Notes: generated by a model from the letters alone, not told the origin. DNA of 13,812 nucleotides from Thermofilaceae archaeon (GCA_027017165.1 JALURF010000114.1:1-13812), one strand, 5' to 3'. Positions 1 through 6,123 are shown, counted from the first letter of the stretch. Program-made: numbers and translations.

Positions 1-74
1 TTTTTTAGCAAGTCTATTGCTTTTTCGACATTACCTAAATTATCATGAGTATCGGAAAGTACCCCCACCAACAC
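1..74 (-). CDS. Metallophosphoesterase, YfcE/MJ0936-like (N-terminus only, cut by window edge)
   Basis: Read leftward, the first 24 codons give a beta strand (VLVGVLS) followed by the DTHDN motif, then a helix beginning LGNVEKAIDLL. D-x-H after a short hydrophobic strand is the first metal-binding motif of calcineurin-like phosphoesterases, and SDTHDN is typical of the small YfcE/MJ0936 phosphodiesterase group. The rest lies outside the window, so substrate and remaining ligands cannot be seen. I chose the GTG at 74 because a run of G lies about 5 nt upstream of it; a TTG at 86 is an alternative. It is divergent from the glycerate kinase gene, with 72 bp between. Confidence 0.72.
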   Translation of the reverse strand, partial: MLVGVLSDTHDNLGNVEKAIDLLK

Positions 75-146
75 GTTTACCCCCAACTCAGTTAAATGCT
101 TGAATATAAAAATATGTGTTAACTTATAATGTGATCGGGTGTTAAA
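75..146. promoter_or_regulatory. Divergent promoter region between phosphoesterase and glycerate kinase
   Basis: A short AT-rich gap between divergent starts. An A/T box at about 106-116 (gaatataaaaata) can serve as the TATA element for the rightward gene, about 35 nt before its ATG, and a T/A stretch on the other strand serves the leftward gene. GGGTG at 137-141 is a possible ribosome binding site for the ATG at 147. Assignment is by eye only. Confidence 0.4.
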
Positions 147-1481
147 ATGAATGGTACAGAAAGCAAACTTCACATGGATGTACTACAGATTATATTGGAG
201 GGCATTAGGGCTGCTGACCCCGAAGAAGCCGTAACGCGTTCTCTAAAACTAGAAAACGGGAAACTCCGAATTGATACCAGCCTTTTTGACCTTGAAGGCA
301 AACTCTACCTTGTAGGTTTCGGCAAGGCCGCGTATAAGATGGCAAAAGCCGCTCTAAGAGTGCTAGGGGATGTTGTAGAAGAAGGAGTAATTTCGATACC
401 TAAGGGATTTAAGGTGGAAGAAGAACTAGAGAATGTGGATATAGTATTCTCGGGACATCCAAAACCCGACATGGGCAGTATAGAGGCTGGAAAGAAGATA
501 CTTAAGCTGGCTGAACAAGCTGGCGAACAGGACATTGTTTTAGTTCTGATATCGGGGGGAGGATCAGCGCTTATGGAATACCCCGTTGAGGGAGTTAGCC
601 TGGATGATATAGCTCGCACATCCATCTTATTGATGAATTCCGGCGCTGATATTTATGAACTTAACACTGTTCGCAAACATCTATCTCGGGTTAAAGGAGG
701 ACAGCTGGCTAAAGCTATTTTCCCAGCTACTACAGTTTCGCTGATAATATCGGATGTTGTTGGGGATCGTGTAGATATGATAGCCTCTGGTCCTACGGCT
801 CCTGACCCAACTACTTTTCAAGATGCTTGGTTTATAATGGAAAAATATCATTTAATTGAAAAGATTCCTAGTAATGTAAAGTCATATCTGGAAAGAGGAC
901 TTAGAGGAGAAGCTCCCGAAACTCCGAAAGAAGGGGATCCTATATTCAAGAAGGTCTATAATCACATAATAGCTAGCAACATAGCATCTCTCAGAAAGAT
1001 GAAAGAAAAAGCCGAAGAAATGGGCTATAATTCTCTAATATTGACATCAATGATTCAGGGAGAAGCCAGAGAAGTGGGTAAAGTAATAGCTGCTTTAGCC
1101 TTAGAGGTAAAGAAATCTGGAAATCCGGTAAAGCCACCAGCCGTAATTTTAGCTGGCGGCGAAACCACAGTTACAGTTAAGGGCTCTGGGAGAGGGGGGC
1201 GAAATCAAGAATTAGCTCTCTCAGCGGCTATTCAGATTAAAGACAGCAAAGGTATAGTTATAGCATCTGTGGGAAGCGATGGTATAGATGGTCCGACAGA
1301 TGCCGCCGGAGCTATAGTAGATGGTTATACAGTGGCTAAAGCCTATGACCAGGGGTTAAACGCTATTAGATACCTAGAAAATAATGATAGCTATACGTTT
1401 TTTAAGAAAGTGGGAGGACTTGTGGAGACCGGCTATACGGGTACCAATGTAAACGACTTCATAGTCGCTATCGTGGTCTAG
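147..1481 (+). CDS. Glycerate kinase, MOFRL family (probably glycerate 2-kinase)
   Basis: Phosphorylates D-glycerate with ATP. Archaeal members of this family make 2-phosphoglycerate in the non-phosphorylative Entner-Doudoroff branch, a cytosolic pathway. The 444 residues match the usual 400-450. Visible motifs: VGFGKAA (Lys60, candidate catalytic lysine), the glycine-rich ISGGGSALM around 135-143, NTVRKHLSRVKGGQ at 173-186, SDVVGD at 202-207, then the C-terminal MOFRL domain with GGETTV at 337-342, GRGGRNQE at 348-355, GSDGIDGPTDAAG at 376-388 and TGTNVND at 431-437. The ATG at 147 has GGGTG a few bases upstream. Its TAG overlaps the convergent SSB stop. No other sugar-pathway gene is in the window, so the pathway is inferred from the family. 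Confidence 0.93.
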   Translation: MNGTESKLHMDVLQIILEGIRAADPEEAVTRSLKLENGKLRIDTSLFDLEGKLYLVGFGKAAYKMAKAALRVLGDVVEEGVISIPKGFKVEEELENVDIVFSGHPKPDMGSIEAGKKILKLAEQAGEQDIVLVLISGGGSALMEYPVEGVSLDDIARTSILLMNSGADIYELNTVRKHLSRVKGGQLAKAIFPATTVSLIISDVVGDRVDMIASGPTAPDPTTFQDAWFIMEKYHLIEKIPSNVKSYLERGLRGEAPETPKEGDPIFKKVYNHIIASNIASLRKMKEKAEEMGYNSLILTSMIQGEAREVGKVIAALALEVKKSGNPVKPPAVILAGGETTVTVKGSGRGGRNQELALSAAIQIKDSKGIVIASVGSDGIDGPTDAAGAIVDGYTVAKAYDQGLNAIRYLENNDSYTFFKKVGGLVETGYTGTNVNDFIVAIVV

Positions 1482-1900
1482 CCTCTCCTCCTACCATATC
1501 TCGGGTAGCTCCTCCCGCGTCTAAAACTTCTTACTTGTTTTTCCGAAATATTGTTCTCTTCGTTAACTTCTTCTATTTCTTCCGCTGCATCTTCTACGGA
1601 GCCGTATCTTCCAATATTAAGCCTCATGGAGTTTCGGAAGATGCCTATGTAACAATTCCTCAATACAATAGTTGATCCTTCCTTTTCCCGAATAAGGTCA
1701 ATTTTATCATCCCAAAGTGTCATCAGTACTGTTCCCGTTTCATCGCCTACTAGTGCTTCGGCCACTCTATGTATGCTATCGTCTCGTCTAGATGTTACGG
1801 TTCTTTCTTCACCAACTGAGAGAACCTTTACTTTTAGGTTTACGTTTCTAGAACTCGCGGTCAAATCGCCAATTTTTGTATATTGTTCTTTATACCCCAT
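1478..1900 (-). CDS. ssb: Single-stranded DNA-binding protein, crenarchaeal type (one OB fold, basic RG tail)
   Basis: A 140-residue protein that should coat ssDNA in replication and repair. The OB-fold region (about 8-100) shows the Sulfolobus SSB pattern: IGDLTASSRNVNLKVKVLSV, then AEALVGDETGTVLMTLWDD, and a later strand ending MRLNIGRYGSV. After an acidic linker (AAEEIEEVNEENN) the C-terminus is strongly basic and Arg/Gly/Tyr-rich (SFRRGRSYPRYGRRRG). The Sulfolobus protein has a similarly Arg/Gly-rich tail, whereas bacterial SSBs end in an acidic tip. It is convergent with the glycerate kinase and shares the palindrome CTAG (1478-1481), which provides both stop codons. The ATG at 1900 gives a full OB fold; a weak A/T box at about 1926-1935 could make the mRNA leaderless. 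Confidence 0.88.
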   Translation of the reverse strand: MGYKEQYTKIGDLTASSRNVNLKVKVLSVGEERTVTSRRDDSIHRVAEALVGDETGTVLMTLWDDKIDLIREKEGSTIVLRNCYIGIFRNSMRLNIGRYGSVEDAAEEIEEVNEENNISEKQVRSFRRGRSYPRYGRRRG

Positions 1901-2012
1901 CTATCTACATCTCGTCAAGAGAGATGAATATGAACCGCTTTGGTGGTATTTTAATGTTTCTATTTTTTATGACAGGAGATCATTGGGTGACCTCTTTAGT
2001 GTGCGGCGCGGA

Positions 2013-2022
2013 GTTATTATAT
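2013..2022 (+). promoter_or_regulatory. TATA box candidate for the 2051 membrane-protein gene
   Basis: TATTATATTC about 30-38 nt before the ATG at 2051, the distance expected of an archaeal TATA box on a nearly leaderless mRNA. This placement is one reason for preferring ATG 2051 over TTG 2027. Confidence 0.45.
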
Positions 2023-2050
2023 TCCGTTGATTATTAAAATACTCGTGAGT

Positions 2051-2878
2051 ATGGAAAAGCCTTGTCTAGAGTTTAGACTAGAATATAGGATTTTTGAAAT
2101 ACTATTTCTCTCTTTGATACTGTTTATAGTTTCACTTGAAATCGCCACGGCCTTGATCGCGATGCTGAACCCCGGAAAAACTCTTTTAAGAATTGATTCG
2201 AGAGAAGAAGCAGTATTAGCTGCGTTTTCCCCGGGCATGGCGTATTTGCTTCATTGCTTATCAAAATTTTTATCAATAACAATTACCGGCGGAAAACCAG
2301 CACTTAAAATCAAGTTTCTTAAGATATTCCCTCTTCTAACCTTCTTCGATTCGTCGTATAGAAAAAGAAAACCTAAGAATTTTTTAGCGAAAACGCTAAC
2401 ACTTGACAGCATAATAGCGCTGTTCTTAGCCGCTATCTTAGTATCTGTGCCCAGGTACGATCTACCGTTCACGCTGACGTTTTCACTCTATGTCTCACTG
2501 CTCAGTCGTCGCCTTTATCTTTTAATAGTCTCTCTATTTCTTCCTTCAAATTTGAGATTTACCGATTTGGTAGACGAGGCTTTTTTCTATGGACCGCACA
2601 TAGAAGTTGGCGGTACTAGCTTCGAATTATTCGTTAGGTTGTGGATGGTGTGGACCACGTTGACATTCATAGCCACTTGGCTTTTTTTCTTAATGATCGA
2701 AGCCGGAGCTATAATTTATGGTGTTAGCTTTACGCTTAAAATATGGTTTCTTAAGATATTCTCCGTCGAGAAGATTAATGGCTTGTTCAGAACTGAATTT
2801 AGCCCAATTAACGCGTTTATCTTTTCGTTATTGCTGTCTATTGCGCCTTCTCTTGTAGAAATGAAGTTCAGAGAGTAG
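2051..2878 (+). CDS. Multi-pass membrane protein of unknown function
   Basis: I do not recognise this 275-residue protein. It begins with a short cytosolic-looking stretch, then a long hydrophobic segment (about 13-38, YRIFEILFLSLILFIVSLEIATAL). Further hydrophobic spans lie near 115-133 (DSIIALFLAAILVSVP), 138-160, 195-220 (WMVWTTLTFIATWLFFLMIE) and 255-270, with a Lys/Arg-rich loop (SSYRKRKPKNFLAK) in the middle, so about five to six membrane helices. There is no obvious catalytic or transport signature; the layout is faintly like Yip1-domain proteins, but I do not claim that. An in-frame TTG at 2027 and GTG at 2045 are alternative starts. The gene stands alone, directly before the non-coding RNA island. 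Confidence 0.75.
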   Translation: MEKPCLEFRLEYRIFEILFLSLILFIVSLEIATALIAMLNPGKTLLRIDSREEAVLAAFSPGMAYLLHCLSKFLSITITGGKPALKIKFLKIFPLLTFFDSSYRKRKPKNFLAKTLTLDSIIALFLAAILVSVPRYDLPFTLTFSLYVSLLSRRLYLLIVSLFLPSNLRFTDLVDEAFFYGPHIEVGGTSFELFVRLWMVWTTLTFIATWLFFLMIEAGAIIYGVSFTLKIWFLKIFSVEKINGLFRTEFSPINAFIFSLLLSIAPSLVEMKFRE

Positions 2879-2948
2879 TGTACCGGGTGTGGGTATTCTG
2901 CTTTTCATCGCCGCGTAGCCGCGCCTCGAGCAGAGACCGTCACCCGGC
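2879..2948 (-). ncRNA. H/ACA guide sRNA, predicted target 23S rRNA at the E. coli U2586 position
   Basis: Read on the minus strand this is a single-hairpin archaeal H/ACA RNA of about 70 nt. The basal stem is CCGGGTG (2947-2941) with CACCCGG (2889-2883), 7 perfect pairs. The upper stem is TCTGCT (2934-2929) with AGCAGA (2902-2897). ACA (2881-2879) follows the basal stem after one base, and 15 nt separate the upper stem from ACA, within the 14-16 nt rule. The upper hairpin has a kink-turn-like site: GA (2927-2926) facing GATGA (2909-2905). Pocket arms are ACGGTC (2940-2935) and ATACCCA (2896-2890). They pair with GACCGU and UGGGU of the conserved 23S segment UGGGUUUAGACCGU, leaving U-A unpaired, so U2586 (E. 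coli numbering) would be the target. As I recall, a pseudouridine is reported at this position in haloarchaea (Haloarcula 2621). Structure is seen; the target is inferred. Confidence 0.78.
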
Positions 2949-2970
2949 ACCTTAAAATACGCTGATCCGC

Positions 2971-2978
2971 GATATTAC
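2971..2978 (-). promoter_or_regulatory. TATA box candidate for the H/ACA sRNA
   Basis: On the minus strand GTAATATC lies about 25-28 nt before the predicted 5' end of the H/ACA RNA (about 2948), the spacing expected for archaeal TATA-dependent transcription. Confidence 0.45.
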
Positions 2979-2994
2979 CTTTTCGATTAGCTAA

Positions 2995-3006
2995 ACATAT
3001 ATAACA
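2995..3006 (+). promoter_or_regulatory. TATA box candidate for the structured RNA at 3023
   Basis: ACATATATAACA is the best TATA-like box in this gap. Its centre is about 25 nt before CTTGGCG at 3023-3029, the first base-pairing element of the downstream RNA, so the predicted start point falls at the RNA's 5' end. Confidence 0.55.
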
Positions 3007-3022
3007 TTACATCGACCATTAT

Positions 3023-3143
3023 CTTGGCGAAGACGCGCCGAAAAGCCGCTCAGAGAGAGCACGTCGAGCTGAGGGCGTTGTACCGCCAAGCGAGGAAGAC
3101 GTGTGTTAATGAGCGGCTATAGGCGCGTCTACATCACCTTTTT
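3023..3143 (+). ncRNA. Unidentified structured RNA, about 115-120 nt, directly upstream of dnaG
   Basis: A GC-rich island without a plausible reading frame. It folds into one long interrupted hairpin: AGACGCGCC (3031-3039) with GGCGCGTCT (3122-3130), 9 pairs; AGCCGCTCA (3044-3052) with TGAGCGGCT (3110-3118), 9 pairs; CACGTC (3060-3065) with GACGTG (3098-3103), 6 pairs; GGCG (3074-3077) with CGCC (3084-3087), 4 pairs. Purine-rich internal loops separate the helices. The extreme 5' end, CTTGGCG (3023-3029), is fully complementary to CGCCAAG (3084-3090), giving a pseudoknot that competes with the terminal hairpin. A TATA-like box lies upstream, and CCTTTTT (3137-3143) is a possible T-run terminator. 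It is not 5S, SRP, RNase P or tRNA by any signature I know. It may be a free-standing RNA or a dnaG leader. Confidence 0.65.
3139..3143 (+). terminator. T-run terminator candidate after the structured RNA
   Basis: Five T follow the basal stem and ACATCACC, three bases before the dnaG ATG. Archaeal polymerase stops at short T-runs, so this can end the structured RNA; a run of five is on the short side and readthrough into dnaG is possible. Confidence 0.4.
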
Positions 3144-3146
3144 ATA

Positions 3147-4388
3147 ATGTCTATGTATTTGGTAAAAAGATTAGGAGAACGCGCAATGGTGTCTATAATG
3201 GGAGGACCACCCGTTAACGCGAAATATCTGATATATGCATCGATAGAAGTTGACGGTATAGTAGAAAAGCCGGATATTATAGGAGCTATCTTCGGACAGA
3301 CTGAGAGCATTTTAGGAGAAGATTTAGATTTGAGAGAACTGAGAAAAAGCGGGAGAATAGGAAGGATAGATGTTAAAATAGAGAATAAAGGTGGGAAAAG
3401 CCGTGGTACTATAATTATCCCCTCTAACCTGGATAGAGCTGAAACCGCGCTTATAGCGGCTGCTATCGAGATAGTTGATAAGGTAGGCCCATACTCGGCC
3501 AAAGTAAAAGTATTTAAAATAGAGGATGTGAGAGCCGAGAAGAGGAAACGGATAATCGAGAGAGCAAAAGAAATCCTAAGGAAATGGGTAGAGGAGGAAA
3601 TGCCCGAAACTAAAGAATTAACAGAAGAAGTGCTAAAAGCTGTTAGAGAGGCCGAAGTTATCAAATATGGACCGGATAATCTGCCAGCAGGACCGGATGT
3701 AGGCAGAGCTGACACGATAATTGTAGTAGAAGGAAGGGCAGATGTTATAAATTTGCTTAAGCACGGCTACAAGAACGTAATAGCCGTTGGCGGAGCTACG
3801 ATACCTAAAACGATAATAGAACTTAGTAAGAAAAAGACCGTAATAGCGTTCGTCGATGGAGATAGAGGCGGCGAGTTAATACTTAGGAATCTTACTTCGA
3901 CGGCCGATGTTGATTATATAGCTAGAGCTCCTCCCGGCCGTGAAGTGGAAGAACTCTCGGGTAAAGAAATAGCGAAATGTCTGCGGAATAAATTACCGGT
4001 TGAAGAGTACCTAGAAAGTATATCGAAGGAGAAGGCCACAATCGGTAAAATGAAAGTGAGCGAGAAAATGAAAGACGAGGCTTTAGAGATCAAGCTGCCA
4101 GACGAAATCGTTAAGAATATAGAGGATTTAAAGGGCACCCTACTCGCACGAGTTTATGATGAAGAATGGAAAGTTATAAAGGAAATACCGGTTAGGGATC
4201 TCTTAAATGCGCTTAAGGAAGAAATCGAAACAGCATATGCAATAGTATTCGATGGAATAATAACGCAAAGAATAGTGGATTCAGCATACTCTAGGGGAGT
4301 AAAAATACTCGTAGGTGCCCGGATGGGGGATGCCACGAGAATACCGGAGAAGATGACTATTCTATCGTACGCAGAGTTACTAAGTTAA
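3147..4388 (+). CDS. dnaG: Archaeal DnaG-like primase / exosome-associated protein
   Basis: A 413-residue archaeal DnaG. The N-terminal domain (about 1-165, starting YLVKRLGERAMVSIMGGPPV) is followed by a TOPRIM domain at about 187-270. That domain shows VVEGRAD (Glu195, catalytic) and FVDGDRGG at 236-242 (the DxD metal site), then the C-terminal domain that in this family contacts the exosome. Primase activity has been reported for archaeal DnaG, and the protein is best known as a stable exosome component that binds Csl4 and poly(A)-rich RNA; csl4 is 3.7 kb downstream here. The start ATG is preceded by CACCTTTTTATA and no Shine-Dalgarno, so the mRNA is probably leaderless. The only candidate TATA (GCTATAGG, 3116-3123) would then lie inside the upstream RNA. 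Its 3' end overlaps the convergent TrmB gene by 9 bp. Confidence 0.95.
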   Translation: MSMYLVKRLGERAMVSIMGGPPVNAKYLIYASIEVDGIVEKPDIIGAIFGQTESILGEDLDLRELRKSGRIGRIDVKIENKGGKSRGTIIIPSNLDRAETALIAAAIEIVDKVGPYSAKVKVFKIEDVRAEKRKRIIERAKEILRKWVEEEMPETKELTEEVLKAVREAEVIKYGPDNLPAGPDVGRADTIIVVEGRADVINLLKHGYKNVIAVGGATIPKTIIELSKKKTVIAFVDGDRGGELILRNLTSTADVDYIARAPPGREVEELSGKEIAKCLRNKLPVEEYLESISKEKATIGKMKVSEKMKDEALEIKLPDEIVKNIEDLKGTLLARVYDEEWKVIKEIPVRDLLNALKEEIETAYAIVFDGIITQRIVDSAYSRGVKILVGARMGDATRIPEKMTILSYAELLS

Positions 4389-5150
4389 CAACACGATTTC
4401 TCCGTCTTTCCACAAGTATTCGAAGTATATTCTTGCAAGATTCACGAAAAAATCCATATCCGATCTTAAGCCAACGTAAAGGCCTTTATTCTTAACTATA
4501 AACATTACTTCGTCACAGATAATTCCTCCGCCAAAAAGCTTATCTCTAACTCTAATCTTTAGCTTAGAACTTTTAAACCGCTCTAAAATAAAGTCTTTCA
4601 ACTCTTTGCTAGCCAAGAATTTTATTTCAAAACTGCTGGAAAGCCATTTTATTTTCTCAATAAGTCGACCATTTTCGATAATTTCTTTAAAAGGAAGAGC
4701 TATCATTACGTATCCGCTACACTTTTTTTCGAGAAGATCAACTATGCTATTAACTATGCTTTCGTATCCGTAAACCATATACAAGGTACTTAAAACTACT
4801 TCAGCGCCGCTTCTAGTAGCGTTATATATGTTTTGTAAATCTTTAACGAAGAAATCTTCGAGTGTTTCTATTTCTGATAGTAACTTCTTTTTGACGTAAT
4901 TCCAAGCCTCGACAGGAGGTGATGGATAAAAAATAGTAGGTCTAGTATTGCTCACGATAACCCAATTTTTTTCTCTTAATCTCTTTAAGACTGAATATAT
5001 TTTTGTCATCGGTATGCCCGTTCTCTCGCTGAGCTCTACAGCCGATAACCCGCCATGAGTAACTAAGGTTAGATAAGCCTTTATCTCACTATCCGTAAAA
5101 CCTAGAACTTTCATTCTACTTCTCAACTTTCTTAGTATATCTACTTCCAT
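4380..5150 (-). CDS. TrmB-family transcriptional regulator
   Basis: A 256-residue DNA-binding regulator. The winged helix-turn-helix (about 10-80) reads LGFTDSEIKAYLTLVTHGGLSAVELSERTGIPMTKIYSVLKRL in short segments, the TrmB pattern: G-T/S-E-x-x-x-Y-x-x-L, then helix-turn-helix, then a wing ending in the PTIFYPSPP segment typical of TrmB proteins. The remainder (about 90-256) is a helix and an alpha/beta region like the TrmB effector domain, which often binds sugars; the ligand here is unknown. No sugar transporter is adjacent, so I name no target. The start lies 23 nt downstream of the tRNA-Leu gene on the same strand, with no TATA box or Shine-Dalgarno visible between, suggesting co-transcription. 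Confidence 0.85.
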   Translation of the reverse strand: MEVDILRKLRSRMKVLGFTDSEIKAYLTLVTHGGLSAVELSERTGIPMTKIYSVLKRLREKNWVIVSNTRPTIFYPSPPVEAWNYVKKKLLSEIETLEDFFVKDLQNIYNATRSGAEVVLSTLYMVYGYESIVNSIVDLLEKKCSGYVMIALPFKEIIENGRLIEKIKWLSSSFEIKFLASKELKDFILERFKSSKLKIRVRDKLFGGGIICDEVMFIVKNKGLYVGLRSDMDFFVNLARIYFEYLWKDGEIVLLT

Positions 5151-5173
5151 AATCGTAAAGGCGAGTTTTGTAA

Positions 5174-5286
5174 TGCGGGGGCCGGGATTCGAACCCGGGC
5201 AGGGCTTCCCCAGCGGAGTTCTTATCTCGGCCCTTTAACCTGAGATCCTAAGTCCGCCCCCTTTGACCTAGCTCGGGCACCCCCGC
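5174..5286 (-). tRNA. tRNA-Leu (UAG), with 28-nt intron after position 37
   Basis: Acceptor GCGGGGG (5286-5280) pairs with CCCCCGC (5181-5175), discriminator A at 5174, CCA not encoded. T arm CCGGG-TTCGAAT-CCCGG is 5198-5182. The variable arm is long (14 nt, 5212-5199), the class II form of Leu and Ser. The anticodon stem is GCGGA (5257-5253) with TCCGC (5217-5213). The segment between is far too long for a loop and forms a canonical bulge-helix-bulge: CTTA (5252-5249) pairs with TAAG (5224-5221), flanked by 3-nt bulges GGA (5248-5246) and AAC (5220-5218), with TCTC/GAGA inside. Splicing between the second and third base of each bulge removes 5246-5219 and leaves loop CTTAGGC, anticodon UAG (5250-5248), reading CUA and related leucine codons. 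Confidence 0.96.
5219..5246 (-). other. tRNA-Leu intron (bulge-helix-bulge substrate of archaeal splicing endonuclease)
   Basis: 28 nt at the canonical 37/38 position. The hBHBh' motif is perfect: anticodon stem, 3-nt bulge AAC, 4-bp helix CTTA/TAAG, 3-nt bulge GGA, inner helix TCTC/GAGA closed by an AGG...GCC apical region. The symmetric 3-4-3 form is the one all archaeal EndA types accept. Confidence 0.9.
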
Positions 5287-5310
5287 GCTGAAAAATACTC
5301 TCAACCACGC

Positions 5311-5318
5311 TATAAATT
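5311..5318 (-). promoter_or_regulatory. TATA box of the tRNA-Leu (and probably TrmB) transcript
   Basis: On the minus strand AATTTATA lies about 28 nt before the first tRNA base (5286) and only a few bases after the pyrH stop. It is the only convincing promoter element upstream of both the tRNA and the TrmB gene. Confidence 0.55.
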
Positions 5319-5320
5319 CT

Positions 5321-6001
5321 TTACTTTACCTTTATTCTAGTTCCTACGGATTCGCCTCTTATCGCTTTTACGATATTTGTCGGCGGTCTACCGTTGACTA
5401 CTACGGCCTGTATTTTAGCCCGCTCCAATATCCGAATAGTTAAATAGTCTATAAGCGGGTACGTTCCAGCCTCGATCTCCCTCTCCATAAATAATTTCTT
5501 TAATTCTTCAAGTGTAATTTCATCGATTTTTCTAGCGTTCGGGTCTTTAGATGGATCGCTTGTATATATTCCATCGACGTTGGTTGCTATTACTAGAAGA
5601 TCTGCGTTCACAGCCTCTGCTACTACAGCGGCTGTTGTAGTCGTTGATTGGCCGGGTTGCAATCCGCCCATAACTATTAAATTTTTAAAACGATAGTAAT
5701 CCAGTACTTCTTTTATTGTACGCGGTATTTCCGTAGGTCCTTCGAGGAGGAGGGAAAGTAGAAGAGCATTTAATCTGGATGCTTCAATGCCTATTAAATC
5801 ACAAAGCGCCTCTTTCTTTCCAGTATTTCTCAATACTTTAATATAAAATCGAGATAGTAGACCGCCACCAGTTACTATAATCATTTTATGCTCTTTTTTC
5901 ACTTCATTGAGAACTGCTACTAACTCCTTTATGTAGTCTGAATTTAATATTGAAGACGTCGTGGACAATAAGTGTCCTCCTATCTTAATCACGAGTCTCA
6001 T
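5321..6001 (-). CDS. pyrH: UMP kinase, archaeal type
   Basis: Converts UMP to UDP with ATP, a cytosolic step of pyrimidine nucleotide synthesis. The 226 residues match archaeal PyrH, which is shorter than the bacterial enzyme, and the whole protein is an amino-acid-kinase fold. Motifs: N-terminal VIKIGGH (4-10), TGGG (44-47) for the phosphate donor, LIGIEASRLNALLL (69-82), GGLQPGQSTTTTAA (112-125) at the UMP/ATP interface, and TNVDGIYTSDP (140-150) for the nucleotide, ending in GTRIKVK. The ATG at 6001 begins exactly at the first beta strand. A TATA-like ATATATATTT at 6026-6035 is about 30 nt upstream, so the mRNA is probably leaderless. The tRNA-Leu promoter follows immediately after its stop. 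Confidence 0.93.
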   Translation of the reverse strand: MRLVIKIGGHLLSTTSSILNSDYIKELVAVLNEVKKEHKMIIVTGGGLLSRFYIKVLRNTGKKEALCDLIGIEASRLNALLLSLLLEGPTEIPRTIKEVLDYYRFKNLIVMGGLQPGQSTTTTAAVVAEAVNADLLVIATNVDGIYTSDPSKDPNARKIDEITLEELKKLFMEREIEAGTYPLIDYLTIRILERAKIQAVVVNGRPPTNIVKAIRGESVGTRIKVK

Positions 6002-6025
6002 TTAACTCTCGATTTTAAACCTGCA

Positions 6026-6035
6026 AAATATATAT
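6026..6035 (-). promoter_or_regulatory. TATA box candidate for pyrH
   Basis: On the minus strand ATATATATTT lies about 25-34 nt before the pyrH ATG, consistent with a leaderless transcript. No Shine-Dalgarno precedes the ATG. Confidence 0.5.
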
Positions 6036-6112
6036 GAACTTTACCTGTGATAGATACGGGCGATCTTAAATAACATTTAAATTGGAATTATCTAAATACG
6101 TGTAAGACCGTA

Positions 6113-6116
6113 GGTG
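6113..6116 (+). promoter_or_regulatory. Ribosome binding site of the aRF1 gene
   Basis: GGTG seven bases before the ATG at 6124 matches the archaeal anti-Shine-Dalgarno (complement of GGAGGTGATC). A TATA-like CATTTAAAT at 6074-6082 lies upstream, which would give a leader of about 20 nt. This gene is therefore leadered, unlike its divergent neighbour pyrH. Confidence 0.5.
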
Positions 6117-6123
6117 CGACGGG

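Noticed and set aside
305..625. Minus-strand open frame of 106 codons inside glycerate kinase
   Set aside because: Ser/Pro-rich antisense shadow of a clearly identified gene.
3023..3143. Second H/ACA RNA, since ACA (3131-3133) directly follows a 9-bp stem
   Set aside because: The would-be pocket is only GAAA/ATA and is closed by a perfect 9-bp helix. Opening it to fit the 15-nt rule gives arms for which I find no rRNA match, and the hairpin is too long.
3023..3143. HDV-like self-cleaving ribozyme, because the 5' end pairs with an internal segment (7 bp)
   Set aside because: The order of strands does not give the nested double pseudoknot: no P3 hairpin precedes the return strand of P1, and no P4 with catalytic C can be placed.
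3023..3143. 5S rRNA or RNase P RNA, by size and by GAGGAAGAC at 3092-3100
   Set aside because: The 5S loop C sequence (CCGAAC type) is absent. The GAGGAA match is partial, without the other conserved RNase P regions.
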